From contig NZ_CP109965.1 in NCBI RefSeq assembly GCF_026725475.1, positions 992,001 through 1,056,000 on the forward strand: a DNA stretch of 64,000 bases, in the 5' to 3' direction. The notes beneath the pieces were generated by a model. The model was not told where the DNA came from, did not search any database, and was given only the letters and a program-made list of their open reading frames with translations. Source of the DNA: Catenovulum adriaticum (GTDB lineage Bacteria > Pseudomonadota > Gammaproteobacteria > Enterobacterales > Alteromonadaceae). Positions 8,916 to 17,963 of the stretch are shown here, in pieces. The position numbers and the translations under genes were made by a program. Within the stretch, counting starts at the first letter, position 1. The number at the start of each line of letters is the position of its first letter.

Positions 8916-9557
8916 ATGTCTATTTTTTATCAGGTAAGAAGAGAGTACGACTTAAGCCATCTAACAGAAGAGCAGTTAACTCAAACGCCATTCGAATTGT
9001 TTGAGCAATGGCTTGAGCAAGTGATGAAAATTGAAGCCGTTAAAGATCCAACAGCTATGATACTGGCCACCGTTGATTCTACGGGCTTACCTTCTCAGCG
9101 AACCGTATTAATGAAGTCAGTCGATCAAGACGGGCTTGTTTTTTACACCAACAAGCAAAGTAAAAAAGGCCAAGATTTAGCTAATAACCCAAAAGTGAGT
9201 GCTATTTTTCCGTGGTTAGTTGCCGAGCGACAAGTTATTTTTTCAGGGCACGTGGAGTCGCTTACAGAAGCTGAAAACGATCAATATTTTGCATCTCGCC
9301 CCTTAACCAGTCAAGTCGCAGCGGCGGTATCTGCTCAAAGCCAGCCGATTGATTCACGAGCGAAGCTTGAGCAACTTTATCATCAATTGCTAGCAAAATA
9401 TCAAGGCGGTAATGTACCAAGACCAGCCCATTGGGGTGGTTTTAAAATTAAAATTAACCAAGTTGAGTTTTGGCAAGGTGGCGAGCATAGGCTACATGAT
9501 AGATTTAACTACATTAAAAAAAATGGACAGTGGGAGATACAGCGTTTACAACCATAA
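8916..9557 (+). CDS. pdxH: Pyridoxamine 5'-phosphate oxidase
   Basis: A 213-residue FMN enzyme that oxidises pyridoxine or pyridoxamine 5'-phosphate to pyridoxal 5'-phosphate, last step of vitamin B6 synthesis and salvage. Clear family matches: DPTAMILATVDSTGLPSQRTVLMK (FMN site), VFYTNKQSKKGQDLANNP, SRPLTSQVAAAVSAQS, and the C-terminal PROSITE-type segment VEFWQGGEHRLHDR. Full length and unremarkable. Monocistronic by position. Confidence 0.97.
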   Translation: MSIFYQVRREYDLSHLTEEQLTQTPFELFEQWLEQVMKIEAVKDPTAMILATVDSTGLPSQRTVLMKSVDQDGLVFYTNKQSKKGQDLANNPKVSAIFPWLVAERQVIFSGHVESLTEAENDQYFASRPLTSQVAAAVSAQSQPIDSRAKLEQLYHQLLAKYQGGNVPRPAHWGGFKIKINQVEFWQGGEHRLHDRFNYIKKNGQWEIQRLQP

Positions 9558-9784
9558 AACCGATTTTTGCGTTTTTATGCACGTTTGTGACGACAATATA
9601 AGTTTAAAAAAATAAGCGTTAGAATAATTTTTTGTGGGTGGTTTGTATAATAAATGTTTCAGTTGGTGGTATTTTGTGCTATTTTTCCGCCTCCTAAAAA
9701 CGATATTTAATTAACACTTGTATTTTGTGGTCTGATCAGTCAACAATAGACCTACAAATCAGTAGAAGCAGAGAATAATAATAA

Positions 9785-10150
9785 ATGAGTCTTTCTGTCT
9801 TAATTTGTGATGACTCGGCATTAGCCCGTAAACAAGTCAAAAAAAGCTTACCTGAAAATTGGGACATTGAATTGCGTTTAGCATCAAATGGCCTCGAAGC
9901 CATTAACATGATGCGTGAACAGATTGCAGATGTTTTGTTTTTAGATTTAACCATGCCTGAACTAGATGGAATCTCAGTGCTTGAATTACTCAAAGTAAAA
10001 AAGCTGGCAGAGCATGTTGTGGTAATTTCAGCTGATATTCAGCCAGAAATGCAAAAGCGGGTGACTGAATTAGGCGCGTTAGCGTTTATTCAAAAACCAG
10101 TCAATCCACAAAAATTAAACCAAATATTAAAAGAATACGGATTGTTATGA
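9785..10150 (+). CDS. CheY-like single-domain response regulator
   Basis: A 121-residue stand-alone receiver. The acidic pair D9/D10 (ICDDSALARKQ), phospho-acceptor D54 (LFLDLTMPELDG), a serine switch position (VISAD) and lysine K104 (FIQKPVNP) are all present. No output domain. Its stop overlaps the start of the CheC-like gene by 4 bases and a diguanylate cyclase follows, so it most likely carries phosphate within this cassette; the cognate kinase is not adjacent. It is distinct from the flagellar CheY at 33966. Confidence 0.9.
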   Translation: MSLSVLICDDSALARKQVKKSLPENWDIELRLASNGLEAINMMREQIADVLFLDLTMPELDGISVLELLKVKKLAEHVVVISADIQPEMQKRVTELGALAFIQKPVNPQKLNQILKEYGLL

Positions 10151-10761
10151 TTGATATTACTATCACGGAAGAGCAAAGAGATTGCTTGCAAGAATTAATT
10201 AATGTCGCCATGGGTCGTGCGAGTGATAAATTAGCTCGTTATTTAAAAACTTTTGTACATTTGCAAGTACCGCATATTGAACTCGTTTCCTCTTCAGAAT
10301 TACCAACCACATTTGCAGAAACTTATGGTGATGATAACGTTACTTTACTAAGCCAAGGGTTTTATGGGCAAGATGGAATAACTGGTGAAACCTTATTATT
10401 ATATCGGGCTGATCATACTCAAAATATTGCACAAATTTTGGGTTATGAACCGGGCGAAGTGTCTGAGATGGAGCAATTAACTGATATTAGTTCTATTTTA
10501 ACCACAACCTTTTTAAACGGTTTGGCCGAGCAAATTGATAATCAAATTGCTTATAGTGCGCCTAGAGTCGTTTCATCACAAGAGGTTTCCATTGAAAGAC
10601 ATTTGCAGGATTTGTCATTTAATTGGGAACTAGCCCTCAAAGTAGCCATTAGCTATCAAGTGACTGATTATGAATTTAATTGCGATATGGTGTTGTTGAT
10701 TCCGGGTGAAGCGATTGAGAATATTCAACACGTGTTAGATAGTATTTTAGAAGCCTATTAA
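10147..10761 (+). CDS. CheC-like (CheC/CheX/FliY) phosphatase-family protein
   Basis: A 204-residue cytosolic protein. The first helix has the CheC-type signature E-L-I-N-V-A-M-G-R-A-S-D-K-L (about residues 16-29), the catalytic E-x-x-N arrangement of CheC/CheX enzymes that dephosphorylate CheY. The second pseudo-repeat (DISSILTTTFLNGLAEQI, about residues 116-133) keeps an asparagine but lacks the glutamate of the motif, so probably only one site is active. The 4-base overlap with the CheY-like gene argues that this receiver is its substrate. Phosphatase role is inferred from the family. Confidence 0.85.
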   Translation: MIDITITEEQRDCLQELINVAMGRASDKLARYLKTFVHLQVPHIELVSSSELPTTFAETYGDDNVTLLSQGFYGQDGITGETLLLYRADHTQNIAQILGYEPGEVSEMEQLTDISSILTTTFLNGLAEQIDNQIAYSAPRVVSSQEVSIERHLQDLSFNWELALKVAISYQVTDYEFNCDMVLLIPGEAIENIQHVLDSILEAY

Positions 10762-10778
10762 TTATTGGGTCATCAGCT

Positions 10779-11711
10779 ATGCATTCTTTAGTGGTAGAAT
10801 CACTCAATACAGGTGTGCTTTTAATCGATACAGATTATCGATTGGTTTATTATAATCACTTTATGAAATCTCACCCAGCGTTAAAAAAAGCAGATGCGGT
10901 TGGTAAAAATCTATTTGAACTTTTCCCTGAATTACCCGTTAAATGGATGACTCGCAAGCTTGAAAGCGTTGTGATGCTAGATTCACCTGCCTTTAGTGCA
11001 TGGGAACAGCGCCAATTTTTATTTCAAATGCGACATACTCGTCCGATAACAACCAATAGCGAATTCATGGCGCAAAATATTGAAATGCAGCCAATTAAAT
11101 CTCCTCAGGGTAAAGGGGAAATTGATCATATTTGTATTATGGTTGAAGATGCGACCGACGTATGCTTTTATCAGCAAAAACTAAAGCTGACACTGGCTGA
11201 ACTTGAACGCTCTAATCGAACTGATGGCCTGACGCAAATAGCGAATCGGCGATATTGGGAAGAGCGGTTCAATACAGCGTTTTTATCTGCTGTTCGTTAC
11301 CATGAAGAGCTTAGCTTAATTCTATTTGATTTAGATAAATTTAAACTGGTAAATGATGAATACGGTCATCAAGCTGGTGATAAAGTTTTAATTGAATCTG
11401 CAGTGTTAATTCAATCTATGTTGCGCCAGCACGATGTATTTGGCCGGTATGGTGGTGAAGAATTTGCTATTTTATTACCTCATACAGGTTCCAAAGGCGC
11501 ATACGAGTTGGCCGAGCGAATTCGTCAGGCCTTTGAGTCTCAAGTCATTCAGTATAAGTCACATGAAATCAAAGCTACTTTAAGTATTGGTGTTGTGAGT
11601 TATCATGCAGGGGTTCGTAATTACGATGATATGCTCACTCGTGCTGATATGGCGTTGTACCAGTCTAAACGCTCAGGAAGAAATAAAACAACGATTTATG
11701 AAGCCGGCTGA
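10779..11711 (+). CDS. PAS-GGDEF diguanylate cyclase
   Basis: A 310-residue soluble protein with an N-terminal PAS domain (about residues 3-130, LLIDTDYRLVYYNHFMKS) and a C-terminal GGDEF domain beginning at TDGLTQIANRRYWEE. The active-site loop is GGEEF at residues 225-229, a catalytically competent variant, and the inhibitory I-site RQHD is at 216-219, five residues before. It should make c-di-GMP and be product-inhibited. No membrane segment. It follows the CheC-like gene by 17 bases and forms a cassette with it and the receiver. A weak hairpin follows at 11702. Confidence 0.93.
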   Translation: MHSLVVESLNTGVLLIDTDYRLVYYNHFMKSHPALKKADAVGKNLFELFPELPVKWMTRKLESVVMLDSPAFSAWEQRQFLFQMRHTRPITTNSEFMAQNIEMQPIKSPQGKGEIDHICIMVEDATDVCFYQQKLKLTLAELERSNRTDGLTQIANRRYWEERFNTAFLSAVRYHEELSLILFDLDKFKLVNDEYGHQAGDKVLIESAVLIQSMLRQHDVFGRYGGEEFAILLPHTGSKGAYELAERIRQAFESQVIQYKSHEIKATLSIGVVSYHAGVRNYDDMLTRADMALYQSKRSGRNKTTIYEAG

Positions 11712-11729
11712 TTAGCTGGCTGTCTTTAT
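11702..11729 (+). terminator. Possible weak terminator after the cyclase gene
   Basis: Hairpin AGCCGGCT / AGCTGGCT with a GATT loop at 11702-11721, overlapping the stop codon, followed by only a modest T-rich run. Could end the cassette transcript upstream of the thr leader. Confidence 0.35.
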
Positions 11730-11785
11730 GAATTTTCGTTAAAAACCGTTGACAGACAGCGCCAGATAAGGCACAGTTTCGCCCC

Positions 11786-11842
11786 ATGAAATATAGCGCA
11801 TTTATTACCATTATCCACATAATTACCATTACCTTTATTTAA
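11786..11842 (+). CDS. thrL: thr operon leader peptide
   Basis: An 18-codon open frame from ATG 11786 to TAA 11840-11842. Of its last 12 residues, seven are isoleucine and three are threonine, with one histidine and one phenylalanine. A short peptide rich in the regulating amino acids, followed within about 45 bases by a terminator and then thrA, is the hallmark of the thr attenuator. The Thr codons are all ACC, and one Ile codon is the rare ATA. The ribosome site is poor (AAGG at about 15 bases upstream). It is too short to be found by length-based gene callers. Confidence 0.88.
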   Translation: MKYSAFITIIHIITITFI

Positions 11843-11847
11843 GGAGT

Positions 11848-11921
11848 GGTCACTGGCTAATGCGCTTAATAAATTAATTTTTGCAAAAGCCCGTGACTGT
11901 TACAAGTCGCGGGCTTTTTTG
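11848..11921 (+). promoter_or_regulatory. thr operon attenuator: antiterminator arm and terminator
   Basis: The terminator is AAAAGCCCGTGACT (11885-11898) paired with AGTCGCGGGCTTTT (11905-11918) and a T run. Just after the leader stop codon, GGTCACTGGC (11848-11857) can pair instead with the 5' arm GCCCGTGACT (11889-11898), with one mismatch and one wobble, which would form an antiterminator. A ribosome stalled on the Ile/Thr codons would leave 11848-11857 free and allow thrABC expression; a ribosome reaching the stop would cover it and allow termination. The mechanism is inferred from the known E. coli thr operon; the pairing is seen in the sequence. Confidence 0.85.
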
Positions 11922-11944
11922 TCTGAGAAATAGGAACAAAATTG

Positions 11945-14404
11945 ATGCAAGTTTTAAAATTTGGTGGGTCATCGTTAGCAGATGCACAACGCTATCAAAT
12001 GGTCAGAGATATTGTTTTAGATAAACAAGCAAATGAAGCTGCAGCGGTTGTCCTCTCAGCTCCTAAAGGTGTGACTAATAACTTAGTCGATTTAGTTGAT
12101 GCTGCGATTGAGAGTCGAGATATTAGCAGCTTATTAAATCAATTAGACACGACGCTTAGCACAATTATTGAGGCCTTATCTGCTCAGTATGAAAATTACA
12201 ACAAAGCGCATTTAGATGCTGTTGTCGAACAGAAAATGAGCTTTCTCAAACAAAGATTAGAAGGCATTCAATTATTAGGGGAATGTCCGGATGCTGTAAA
12301 AGCTTCAATTATTTGTTTAGGCGAGCTGATTAGTGTTGAAATTTTTGCCGAATTGTTGCGAGCAAGCGAGCAAAAAGCCACCATTATTGATCCCACTAAA
12401 TTAGTCATCGCTCATGGAGGATATTTAACGTCTCAAGCTGATATTGAAGCTAGCCGAACTAAATTTGCTCATGCTGAATTAGCTAAAGACAGTATTTGGG
12501 TTATGCCTGGTTTTTGTGCACAAAACGCAGAAGGTGAATTAGTTACTTTAGGGCGTAATGGCTCAGATTACAGTGCGGCCATTTTAGCCGCTTGTATTGA
12601 TGCATCGGTTTGTGAAATCTGGACAGATGTAGATGGCGTTTATAATGCTGATCCAAACAAAGTTTATAATGCCCAATTGGTTGACCAGCTTTCGTACCAA
12701 GAAGCGATGGAGCTATCTTATTTTGGTGCTAAAGTTTTACATCCTAAAACAATAGGTCCAATTGCTCAATATCATATCCCGTGTCGTATTCGTAATACTT
12801 TAAATCCAAGTGCACCTGGCACCTTGATTTCGCAAGAAAGCATTAACTCAAATCATGTTGTTAAAGGTATTTCAACGTTAAATGATGTCACTATGGTGAA
12901 TGTGGCTGGGCCTGGAATGAAAGGCATGGTTGGCATGGCAAGTCGAATTTTTGATGCGATTTCACGTGCACAAATATCGGTTTTGTTAATTACCCAGTCA
13001 TCATCAGAATACAGCATTAGTTTTTGTATTCACTCAAGCGATTCAGCTCGAGCTCGTCAAATTTTAAATGCAGAATTTGAATTAGAGTTAAGTAATCAGC
13101 TACTAGAAGCAATTGAATTACGTGACCATTTGTCAGTTATATCAATTGTGGGCGATGGTATGCGTTTACATCAAGGGGTTGCGGCCAAATTTTTTGCATC
13201 GTTAAGCCAAACTAAAGTGAATATAGTGGCCATTGCTCAAGGATCTTCTGAGCGTTCTATTTCAGCTGTTATTGAAGGCGCTAAAAGCCAAGATGCGATT
13301 AAAGTGACTCATCAAAACTTTTTCACAAATTTACATGTAATAGACGTATTTATGGTGGGCTGCGGCACAGTCGGCAAAGCTTTATTAAAACAACTAGAAA
13401 GACAGCAGCCGATTTTAAAAGAGCGTAACATTAGCTTACAGGTTTATGGTTTGGCTAATAGCCGTCAGATGGCTTTGGCTCAACAAGGTATTAACTTGTC
13501 TGACTGGGAGTCGGCATTAGCTGAAGGTGAGAGCAAATTTACCTTAGAAAACTTGCAACGGTTTGTAGCAGATAACCATTTAATTAATCCTGTTATTATT
13601 GATTGTACCAGCAATGACCAAATTGCAGCGCAATACGCAGACTTTTTATCGTCAGGTTTTCATGTTGTTACACCCAATAAAAAAGCCAATACCAGCAGCA
13701 TGGCGTTTTATCATGATATTCGCCAAGCAGCAGCCTTAACTAATCGTCGTTTTTTATATGAGACAAACGTAGGCGCAGGTTTGCCGGTAATTGATACTTT
13801 GCAAAGTTTATTAAGCGCGGGTGATGAATTATCCGGTTTCCAAGGTATTTTATCTGGCTCGCTATCATTTATTTTTGGTAAATTAGATGAAGGTATGACT
13901 TTATCTGAAGCAACTGAAATTGCGCGAGAAAATGGTTTTACTGAACCCGATCCTCGTGATGATTTAAGTGGTATGGATGTTGCGCGTAAGTTATTAATCA
14001 TGGCGCGTGAAGCGGGCATGGAAATGGAATTAGACGACATTAACATTCAGTCAGTATTACCGCCAGAATTTGATGCCAGCGGTTCAATTGATGACTTTAT
14101 GCAGAACTTACCAAAAGCTGATGCTTATTATAAAGAGATTGCTGAGTCAGCTAAAGCTGAAGGTAAGGTGTTACGTTACGTTGGTTTAATTGAAGATGGC
14201 AAATGTCGTTGTAGTATTCAAGCGGTTGGAGCAGAGCACCCACTCTACGTGATTAAAGACGGTGAAAATGCACTAGCGATTGAGAGTGTTTATTATCAAC
14301 CCATTCCGCTGGTTATCCGTGGATATGGTGCAGGTGCAGATGTAACAGCTGCAGGTGTATTTTCTGATTTGATGCGCACTATGCCATGGAAACGAGAGGT
14401 ATAA
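11945..14404 (+). CDS. thrA: Bifunctional aspartokinase I / homoserine dehydrogenase I
   Basis: A fused enzyme of 819 residues (E. coli 820) that catalyses the first and third steps from aspartate towards threonine. N-terminal kinase starts with QVLKFGGSSLADAQRY; the central part has two ACT regulatory domains (VNVAGPGMKGMVGMASRIFDA; ISIVGDGM), and the dehydrogenase starts near VFMVGCGTVGKALL with the NAD(P) glycine motif and includes TNVGAGLPVIDTL. The ATG at 11945 is preferred to the in-frame TTG one codon earlier because it matches the family start. First gene of thrABC, controlled by the attenuator at 11786-11921; feedback by threonine is expected from the family. Confidence 0.97.
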   Translation: MQVLKFGGSSLADAQRYQMVRDIVLDKQANEAAAVVLSAPKGVTNNLVDLVDAAIESRDISSLLNQLDTTLSTIIEALSAQYENYNKAHLDAVVEQKMSFLKQRLEGIQLLGECPDAVKASIICLGELISVEIFAELLRASEQKATIIDPTKLVIAHGGYLTSQADIEASRTKFAHAELAKDSIWVMPGFCAQNAEGELVTLGRNGSDYSAAILAACIDASVCEIWTDVDGVYNADPNKVYNAQLVDQLSYQEAMELSYFGAKVLHPKTIGPIAQYHIPCRIRNTLNPSAPGTLISQESINSNHVVKGISTLNDVTMVNVAGPGMKGMVGMASRIFDAISRAQISVLLITQSSSEYSISFCIHSSDSARARQILNAEFELELSNQLLEAIELRDHLSVISIVGDGMRLHQGVAAKFFASLSQTKVNIVAIAQGSSERSISAVIEGAKSQDAIKVTHQNFFTNLHVIDVFMVGCGTVGKALLKQLERQQPILKERNISLQVYGLANSRQMALAQQGINLSDWESALAEGESKFTLENLQRFVADNHLINPVIIDCTSNDQIAAQYADFLSSGFHVVTPNKKANTSSMAFYHDIRQAAALTNRRFLYETNVGAGLPVIDTLQSLLSAGDELSGFQGILSGSLSFIFGKLDEGMTLSEATEIARENGFTEPDPRDDLSGMDVARKLLIMAREAGMEMELDDINIQSVLPPEFDASGSIDDFMQNLPKADAYYKEIAESAKAEGKVLRYVGLIEDGKCRCSIQAVGAEHPLYVIKDGENALAIESVYYQPIPLVIRGYGAGADVTAAGVFSDLMRTMPWKREV

Positions 14405-14405
14405 A

Positions 14406-15359
14406 ATGGCGGTAACAGCATATGCCCCGGCATCAACGGGTAATGTCAGTTTAGGTTTTGATATTTTAGGTTTAGCATTAGCCCCTATTGATGGCAGCTT
14501 GTTAGGCGATAGAGTGTCAGTAGTTGAAGAAACCCAAGCTTTTAGTCTAGAAAATTCAGGTCGTTTTGCGCATAAATTGCCTGAAGACCCGACTCAAAAT
14601 ATCGTTTATGACTGCTTTTTAGGCTTTAAAGCTGAAATGGCTGAATTAGGTATTGATGTTCAGCCTGTTAAAATGAAACTTGAAAAGAATTTACCAATTG
14701 GTAGTGGCTTAGGGTCATCTGCCAGCTCAATTGTTGCGGCTCTTGCAGCATTAAATGGTTTTTATGGCAACCCGCTTAACTCTGAATTATTGTTAAGATT
14801 AATGGGTAAATTAGAAGGCCAAATCAGCGGCAGTATTCATTATGATAATGTTGCGCCTTGCTTTTTAGGTGGCTTGCAGCTAATGCTAGAGAGTGAAACT
14901 CAAATTAGTTTAAGTTTACCAACTTTTGATGACTGGTACTGGGTTATTTGTTACTCAGGTGCTAGTGTATCAACCGCTGCAGCGCGTGAGATTTTACCCG
15001 CACAATATGATAAAGCGACCACTATTGAATTTGGTCGCCAGTTGGCTGTATTTGTTGATGCGCTTCATCGTGGCGATCGCGCTTTAGCAGCCAGTATGAT
15101 GAAAGATGTTGTGGCAGAACCTTATCGTAAATCATTACTTAATAACTTTGATGCCAGTCGAGCTTATTCACTGCAACAAGGTGCATTAGCATTTGGTATT
15201 TCAGGCTCAGGACCAACAGTATTCGCTGCAGTTGATAACTTAAATGCAGCGAATGATATTAAATCTTGGTTAGAGCAAAATTATATTCAGAATGAAAACG
15301 GGTTTGCCCACGTTTGTAAAGTGGATACCCGTGGAACACAAGTCTTAGAGGACGAATAA
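14406..15359 (+). CDS. thrB: Homoserine kinase
   Basis: A 317-residue GHMP kinase that phosphorylates homoserine. The ATP-binding GHMP motif PIGSGLGSSASS starts at about residue 97 and the C-terminal glycine motif GISGSGPTVFA is present. It begins two bases after thrA stops, and its stop (TAA 15357-15359) abuts the GTG of thrC, so the three genes are translationally coupled. Confidence 0.97.
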   Translation: MAVTAYAPASTGNVSLGFDILGLALAPIDGSLLGDRVSVVEETQAFSLENSGRFAHKLPEDPTQNIVYDCFLGFKAEMAELGIDVQPVKMKLEKNLPIGSGLGSSASSIVAALAALNGFYGNPLNSELLLRLMGKLEGQISGSIHYDNVAPCFLGGLQLMLESETQISLSLPTFDDWYWVICYSGASVSTAAAREILPAQYDKATTIEFGRQLAVFVDALHRGDRALAASMMKDVVAEPYRKSLLNNFDASRAYSLQQGALAFGISGSGPTVFAAVDNLNAANDIKSWLEQNYIQNENGFAHVCKVDTRGTQVLEDE

Positions 15360-16649
15360 GTGGAATTAGCTAATTTAAAAGATCCATCAGAAGTTGTAAC
15401 ATTTAGCCAAGCAGTTAAACAAGGTTTAGGTCGTAACCAAGGGTTATTCTTTCCAACTAGCTTGCCTAAATTAGACAATATTGACGCTTTGTTAGAAATG
15501 CCATTTCAACAGCGCAGCGCTTATATTTTAAATCAATTAATTGGCGATGAGCTAGGTGAAGAAACCGTAGCCGAAATGGTTAATAATGCGTTTCAATTCA
15601 CAGCACCTTTGGCACACGTGAAAGATAATATATATAGCTTAGAGCTTTATCATGGTCCAACTTTGGCATTCAAAGATTTTGGTGCTCGATTTATGGCCCA
15701 ATGTTTAGCCCAAGTATCAGGTGACAGTCCAGTTACTATTTTAACAGCCACGTCCGGTGATACTGGTGCAGCAGTGGCCCATGCGTTTCATGGCTTGTCA
15801 CAAATTCAGGTTGTTATTTTATACCCTAAAGGTATGGTTAGCCCACTACAAGAAAAACAGTTTGCAACGCTTGGTGACAATATTCACACAGTTGAAATTG
15901 ATGGTGCCTTTGATGATTGTCAAGCTCTAGTTAAAGATGCGTTTGATGATCAACAGATTAAAGATGAACTCCATTTAAATTCTGCAAACTCTATTAATAT
16001 TGCACGTTTAATGGCTCAGGTTTGTTATTATTTTGAAGCGATTGCTCAATTGCCAAAAGACAAACAAAAAGATGCTGTAATATCGGTACCAAGTGGTAAC
16101 TTTGGTAATTTAGCGGCGGCTATGATTGCCCAAGCAATGGGATTACCTATTAAACGTTTTGTTGCTTCAACAAATGCAAACGATACAGTACCGCGCTATT
16201 TATTGAACGGTTTATGGGAACCTAAGAAAACGGTTTCTACGATGTCAAATGCGATGGATATCAGCTCTCCAAATAACTGGCCGCGAATTGAAGCTATGAT
16301 GGAGCAAGGTATAGTTGATAAATCTTTGTTAACGGCTGAAAGCGTTGATGAAGATTATACTCATATCGGTGTTCGTCAACTAAATGAATTGGGTTATTTA
16401 AGTGAGCCGCATGCTGCTGTTGCTTATAAAGCATTAAAACGTTCATTGAATGATGATGAAGTTGGTATCTTTTTAGGTACTGCACACCCAGCTAAATTTA
16501 AAGAAACGGTTGAAAATATTTTAGGTACACCGGTTGCGTTACCCAAAGCGCTTGCTGAAGTTGCCAATAAAGATATTTTATCGGATAGTTTATCTGCTGA
16601 TTTTGCTACGTTGAAAAGTTATTTATTTACAACGCTTAAAACGAGCTAA
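15360..16649 (+). CDS. thrC: Threonine synthase
   Basis: A 429-residue PLP enzyme converting O-phosphohomoserine to threonine. The PLP lysine is K105 in GPTLAFKDFGARF, and the glycine-rich phosphate loop SVPSGNFGNLAA and the TATSGDTGAAVAHAF segment follow. The start is GTG at 15360, directly after the thrB stop with an overlapping GAGGA site, and there is no alternative start that would preserve the N-terminus. Ends the operon, with a strong terminator 25 bases on. Confidence 0.97.
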   Translation: MELANLKDPSEVVTFSQAVKQGLGRNQGLFFPTSLPKLDNIDALLEMPFQQRSAYILNQLIGDELGEETVAEMVNNAFQFTAPLAHVKDNIYSLELYHGPTLAFKDFGARFMAQCLAQVSGDSPVTILTATSGDTGAAVAHAFHGLSQIQVVILYPKGMVSPLQEKQFATLGDNIHTVEIDGAFDDCQALVKDAFDDQQIKDELHLNSANSINIARLMAQVCYYFEAIAQLPKDKQKDAVISVPSGNFGNLAAAMIAQAMGLPIKRFVASTNANDTVPRYLLNGLWEPKKTVSTMSNAMDISSPNNWPRIEAMMEQGIVDKSLLTAESVDEDYTHIGVRQLNELGYLSEPHAAVAYKALKRSLNDDEVGIFLGTAHPAKFKETVENILGTPVALPKALAEVANKDILSDSLSADFATLKSYLFTTLKTS

Positions 16650-16674
16650 GTAAAGTAATTAACGAATCGGCCCC

Positions 16675-16703
16675 AAAAACGCTCTGCTTGCAGAGCGTTT
16701 TTG
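16675..16703 (+). terminator. Rho-independent terminator after thrC
   Basis: Stem AAAAACGCTCTGC / GCAGAGCGTTTTT, with a tight CTTG loop, followed by TTG; strong GC-rich core and T run. Confidence 0.85.
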
Positions 16704-16852
16704 TTTAATGGCCTGACGCTAGATAATAAATTGCTTTCTAGTACAGACCTTTTTGTAGTACTTGCCTCAATTCGGATTAAGGTTTATTTAAAGTCTATAA
16801 ATTTAATATTTTAGTTAAGTTCTTACTCAGAATTTAGATTAGAGCGATAATT

Positions 16853-17512
16853 ATGTTAACTTGGCAAACCGTTTTAGCGAGTGAAAAAGAGAAAACTTAC
16901 TTTCAAAATATTCTTAATTTTGTGGAAACTGAAAGGGCGAATGGAAAAGTCATTTACCCTCCGAAGGATAAAGTTTTCTCGGCTTTTTCGAGTACTGAAT
17001 TATCGCAAGTTAAGGTCGTTATTTTAGGTCAGGATCCGTACCACGGACCTGGCCAAGCACACGGTTTATGTTTTTCTGTGCAACCTGGAATAAAAATACC
17101 GCCCTCTTTAGTTAATATTTACAAAGAGCTTGAGCGTGATATTGAAGCGTTTCAAATACCGGATCATGGCTACTTACAAGCTTGGGCAGAGCAAGGCGTT
17201 TTAATGCTAAATACGGTGCTAACCGTAGAGCAGGGCAAGGCGCATTCGCATGCTAAATGTGGATGGGAGCAATTTACCGATGTGGTAATAGATAAGCTCA
17301 ACCAACATTGTGATGGATTAGTATTTTTGCTGTGGGGCGCACATGCCCAAAAAAAAGCAAAAATGCTGGATACTAATAAACATAGTATCTTGAAAAGTGT
17401 GCATCCTTCGCCTTTGTCAGCTTATCGCGGTTTTATTGGTTGCGGCCATTTTAGTGAAACTAATCGAATATTAGTTAGCCAACATCAAGAACCGATTGAC
17501 TGGCAGGTATAA
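16853..17512 (+). CDS. ung: Uracil-DNA glycosylase
   Basis: A 219-residue family-1 UDG that removes uracil from DNA in base-excision repair. The water-activating loop GQDPYHGPGQAHG has the catalytic D61, and the Leu-intercalation loop HPSPLSAYRGF has H184. Also LLWGAHAQKKAKM. Full length compared with about 220-229 in the family. Monocistronic, convergent with the DUF3545 gene. Confidence 0.97.
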   Translation: MLTWQTVLASEKEKTYFQNILNFVETERANGKVIYPPKDKVFSAFSSTELSQVKVVILGQDPYHGPGQAHGLCFSVQPGIKIPPSLVNIYKELERDIEAFQIPDHGYLQAWAEQGVLMLNTVLTVEQGKAHSHAKCGWEQFTDVVIDKLNQHCDGLVFLLWGAHAQKKAKMLDTNKHSILKSVHPSPLSAYRGFIGCGHFSETNRILVSQHQEPIDWQV

Positions 17513-17520
17513 CCTGAAAG

Positions 17521-17566
17521 CAAACACAATCTGTTGGTTATTTATTTACCAACAGATTAGGGTTTG
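17521..17566. terminator. Hairpin between convergent ung and DUF3545 genes
   Basis: An 11-bp perfect stem AATCTGTTGGT (17528-17538) / ACCAACAGATT (17548-17558), extended by an outer CAAAC / GTTTG pairing. T-tracts on both sides are interrupted, so it could be a weak bidirectional terminator. Confidence 0.5.
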
Positions 17567-17581
17567 TTATTTTGGTAGAAG

Positions 17582-17746
17582 CTATACTCTTTCTAGTTCA
17601 TCGAGCTGAAAAAACTCGTCAATTTCTTTTAATTCGTGTTCTAAACTACGCTGATCTAAAATGGCTTCAATTTCTCGCCATTTACGTTTTTTCTGGCATT
17701 TGCTTTTTTTGGCAGGGGTCGAATAAAAATCGTTATGCGTTTCCAT
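17582..17746 (-). CDS. DUF3545 family small protein
   Basis: About 54 residues when started at the ATG at 17746, which has GGAG six bases upstream; longer in-frame starts up to 17824 would add an atypical cysteine-rich stretch, so I reject them. The conserved core KKRKWREIEAILDQRSLEHELKEID fits DUF3545, a family of very short gammaproteobacterial proteins with a basic patch then an amphipathic acidic helix. Function unknown; the basic-then-helical build would suit an RNA- or protein-binding adaptor, but that is only a guess. Confidence 0.8.
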   Translation of the reverse strand: METHNDFYSTPAKKSKCQKKRKWREIEAILDQRSLEHELKEIDEFFQLDELERV

Positions 17747-17963
17747 ATTATGCTCCATCAAACAAATTAAAGAATTACGCAGCCTTGGCTGACAATTGCA
17801 GGGTAATTTGAATATATGAAGCATTTATTAAGCTGAGGTGACAATAGTGCGAATTAATCAATGCTATTTTTTATCCCAAGTTCAGGTTTTTTAAATCCAA
17901 GATCGTTTTAATAGCGTAAGCTGTTATCATAGTGACTTTAATTAATTTATCTGTGTTTTAGTT

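Noticed and set aside
11749..11777. TTGACA as -35 of the thr promoter.
   Set aside because: The only -10 at correct spacing is CACAGT (11772-11777), which would start transcription almost at the leader ATG and leave no leader; the true promoter probably lies elsewhere.
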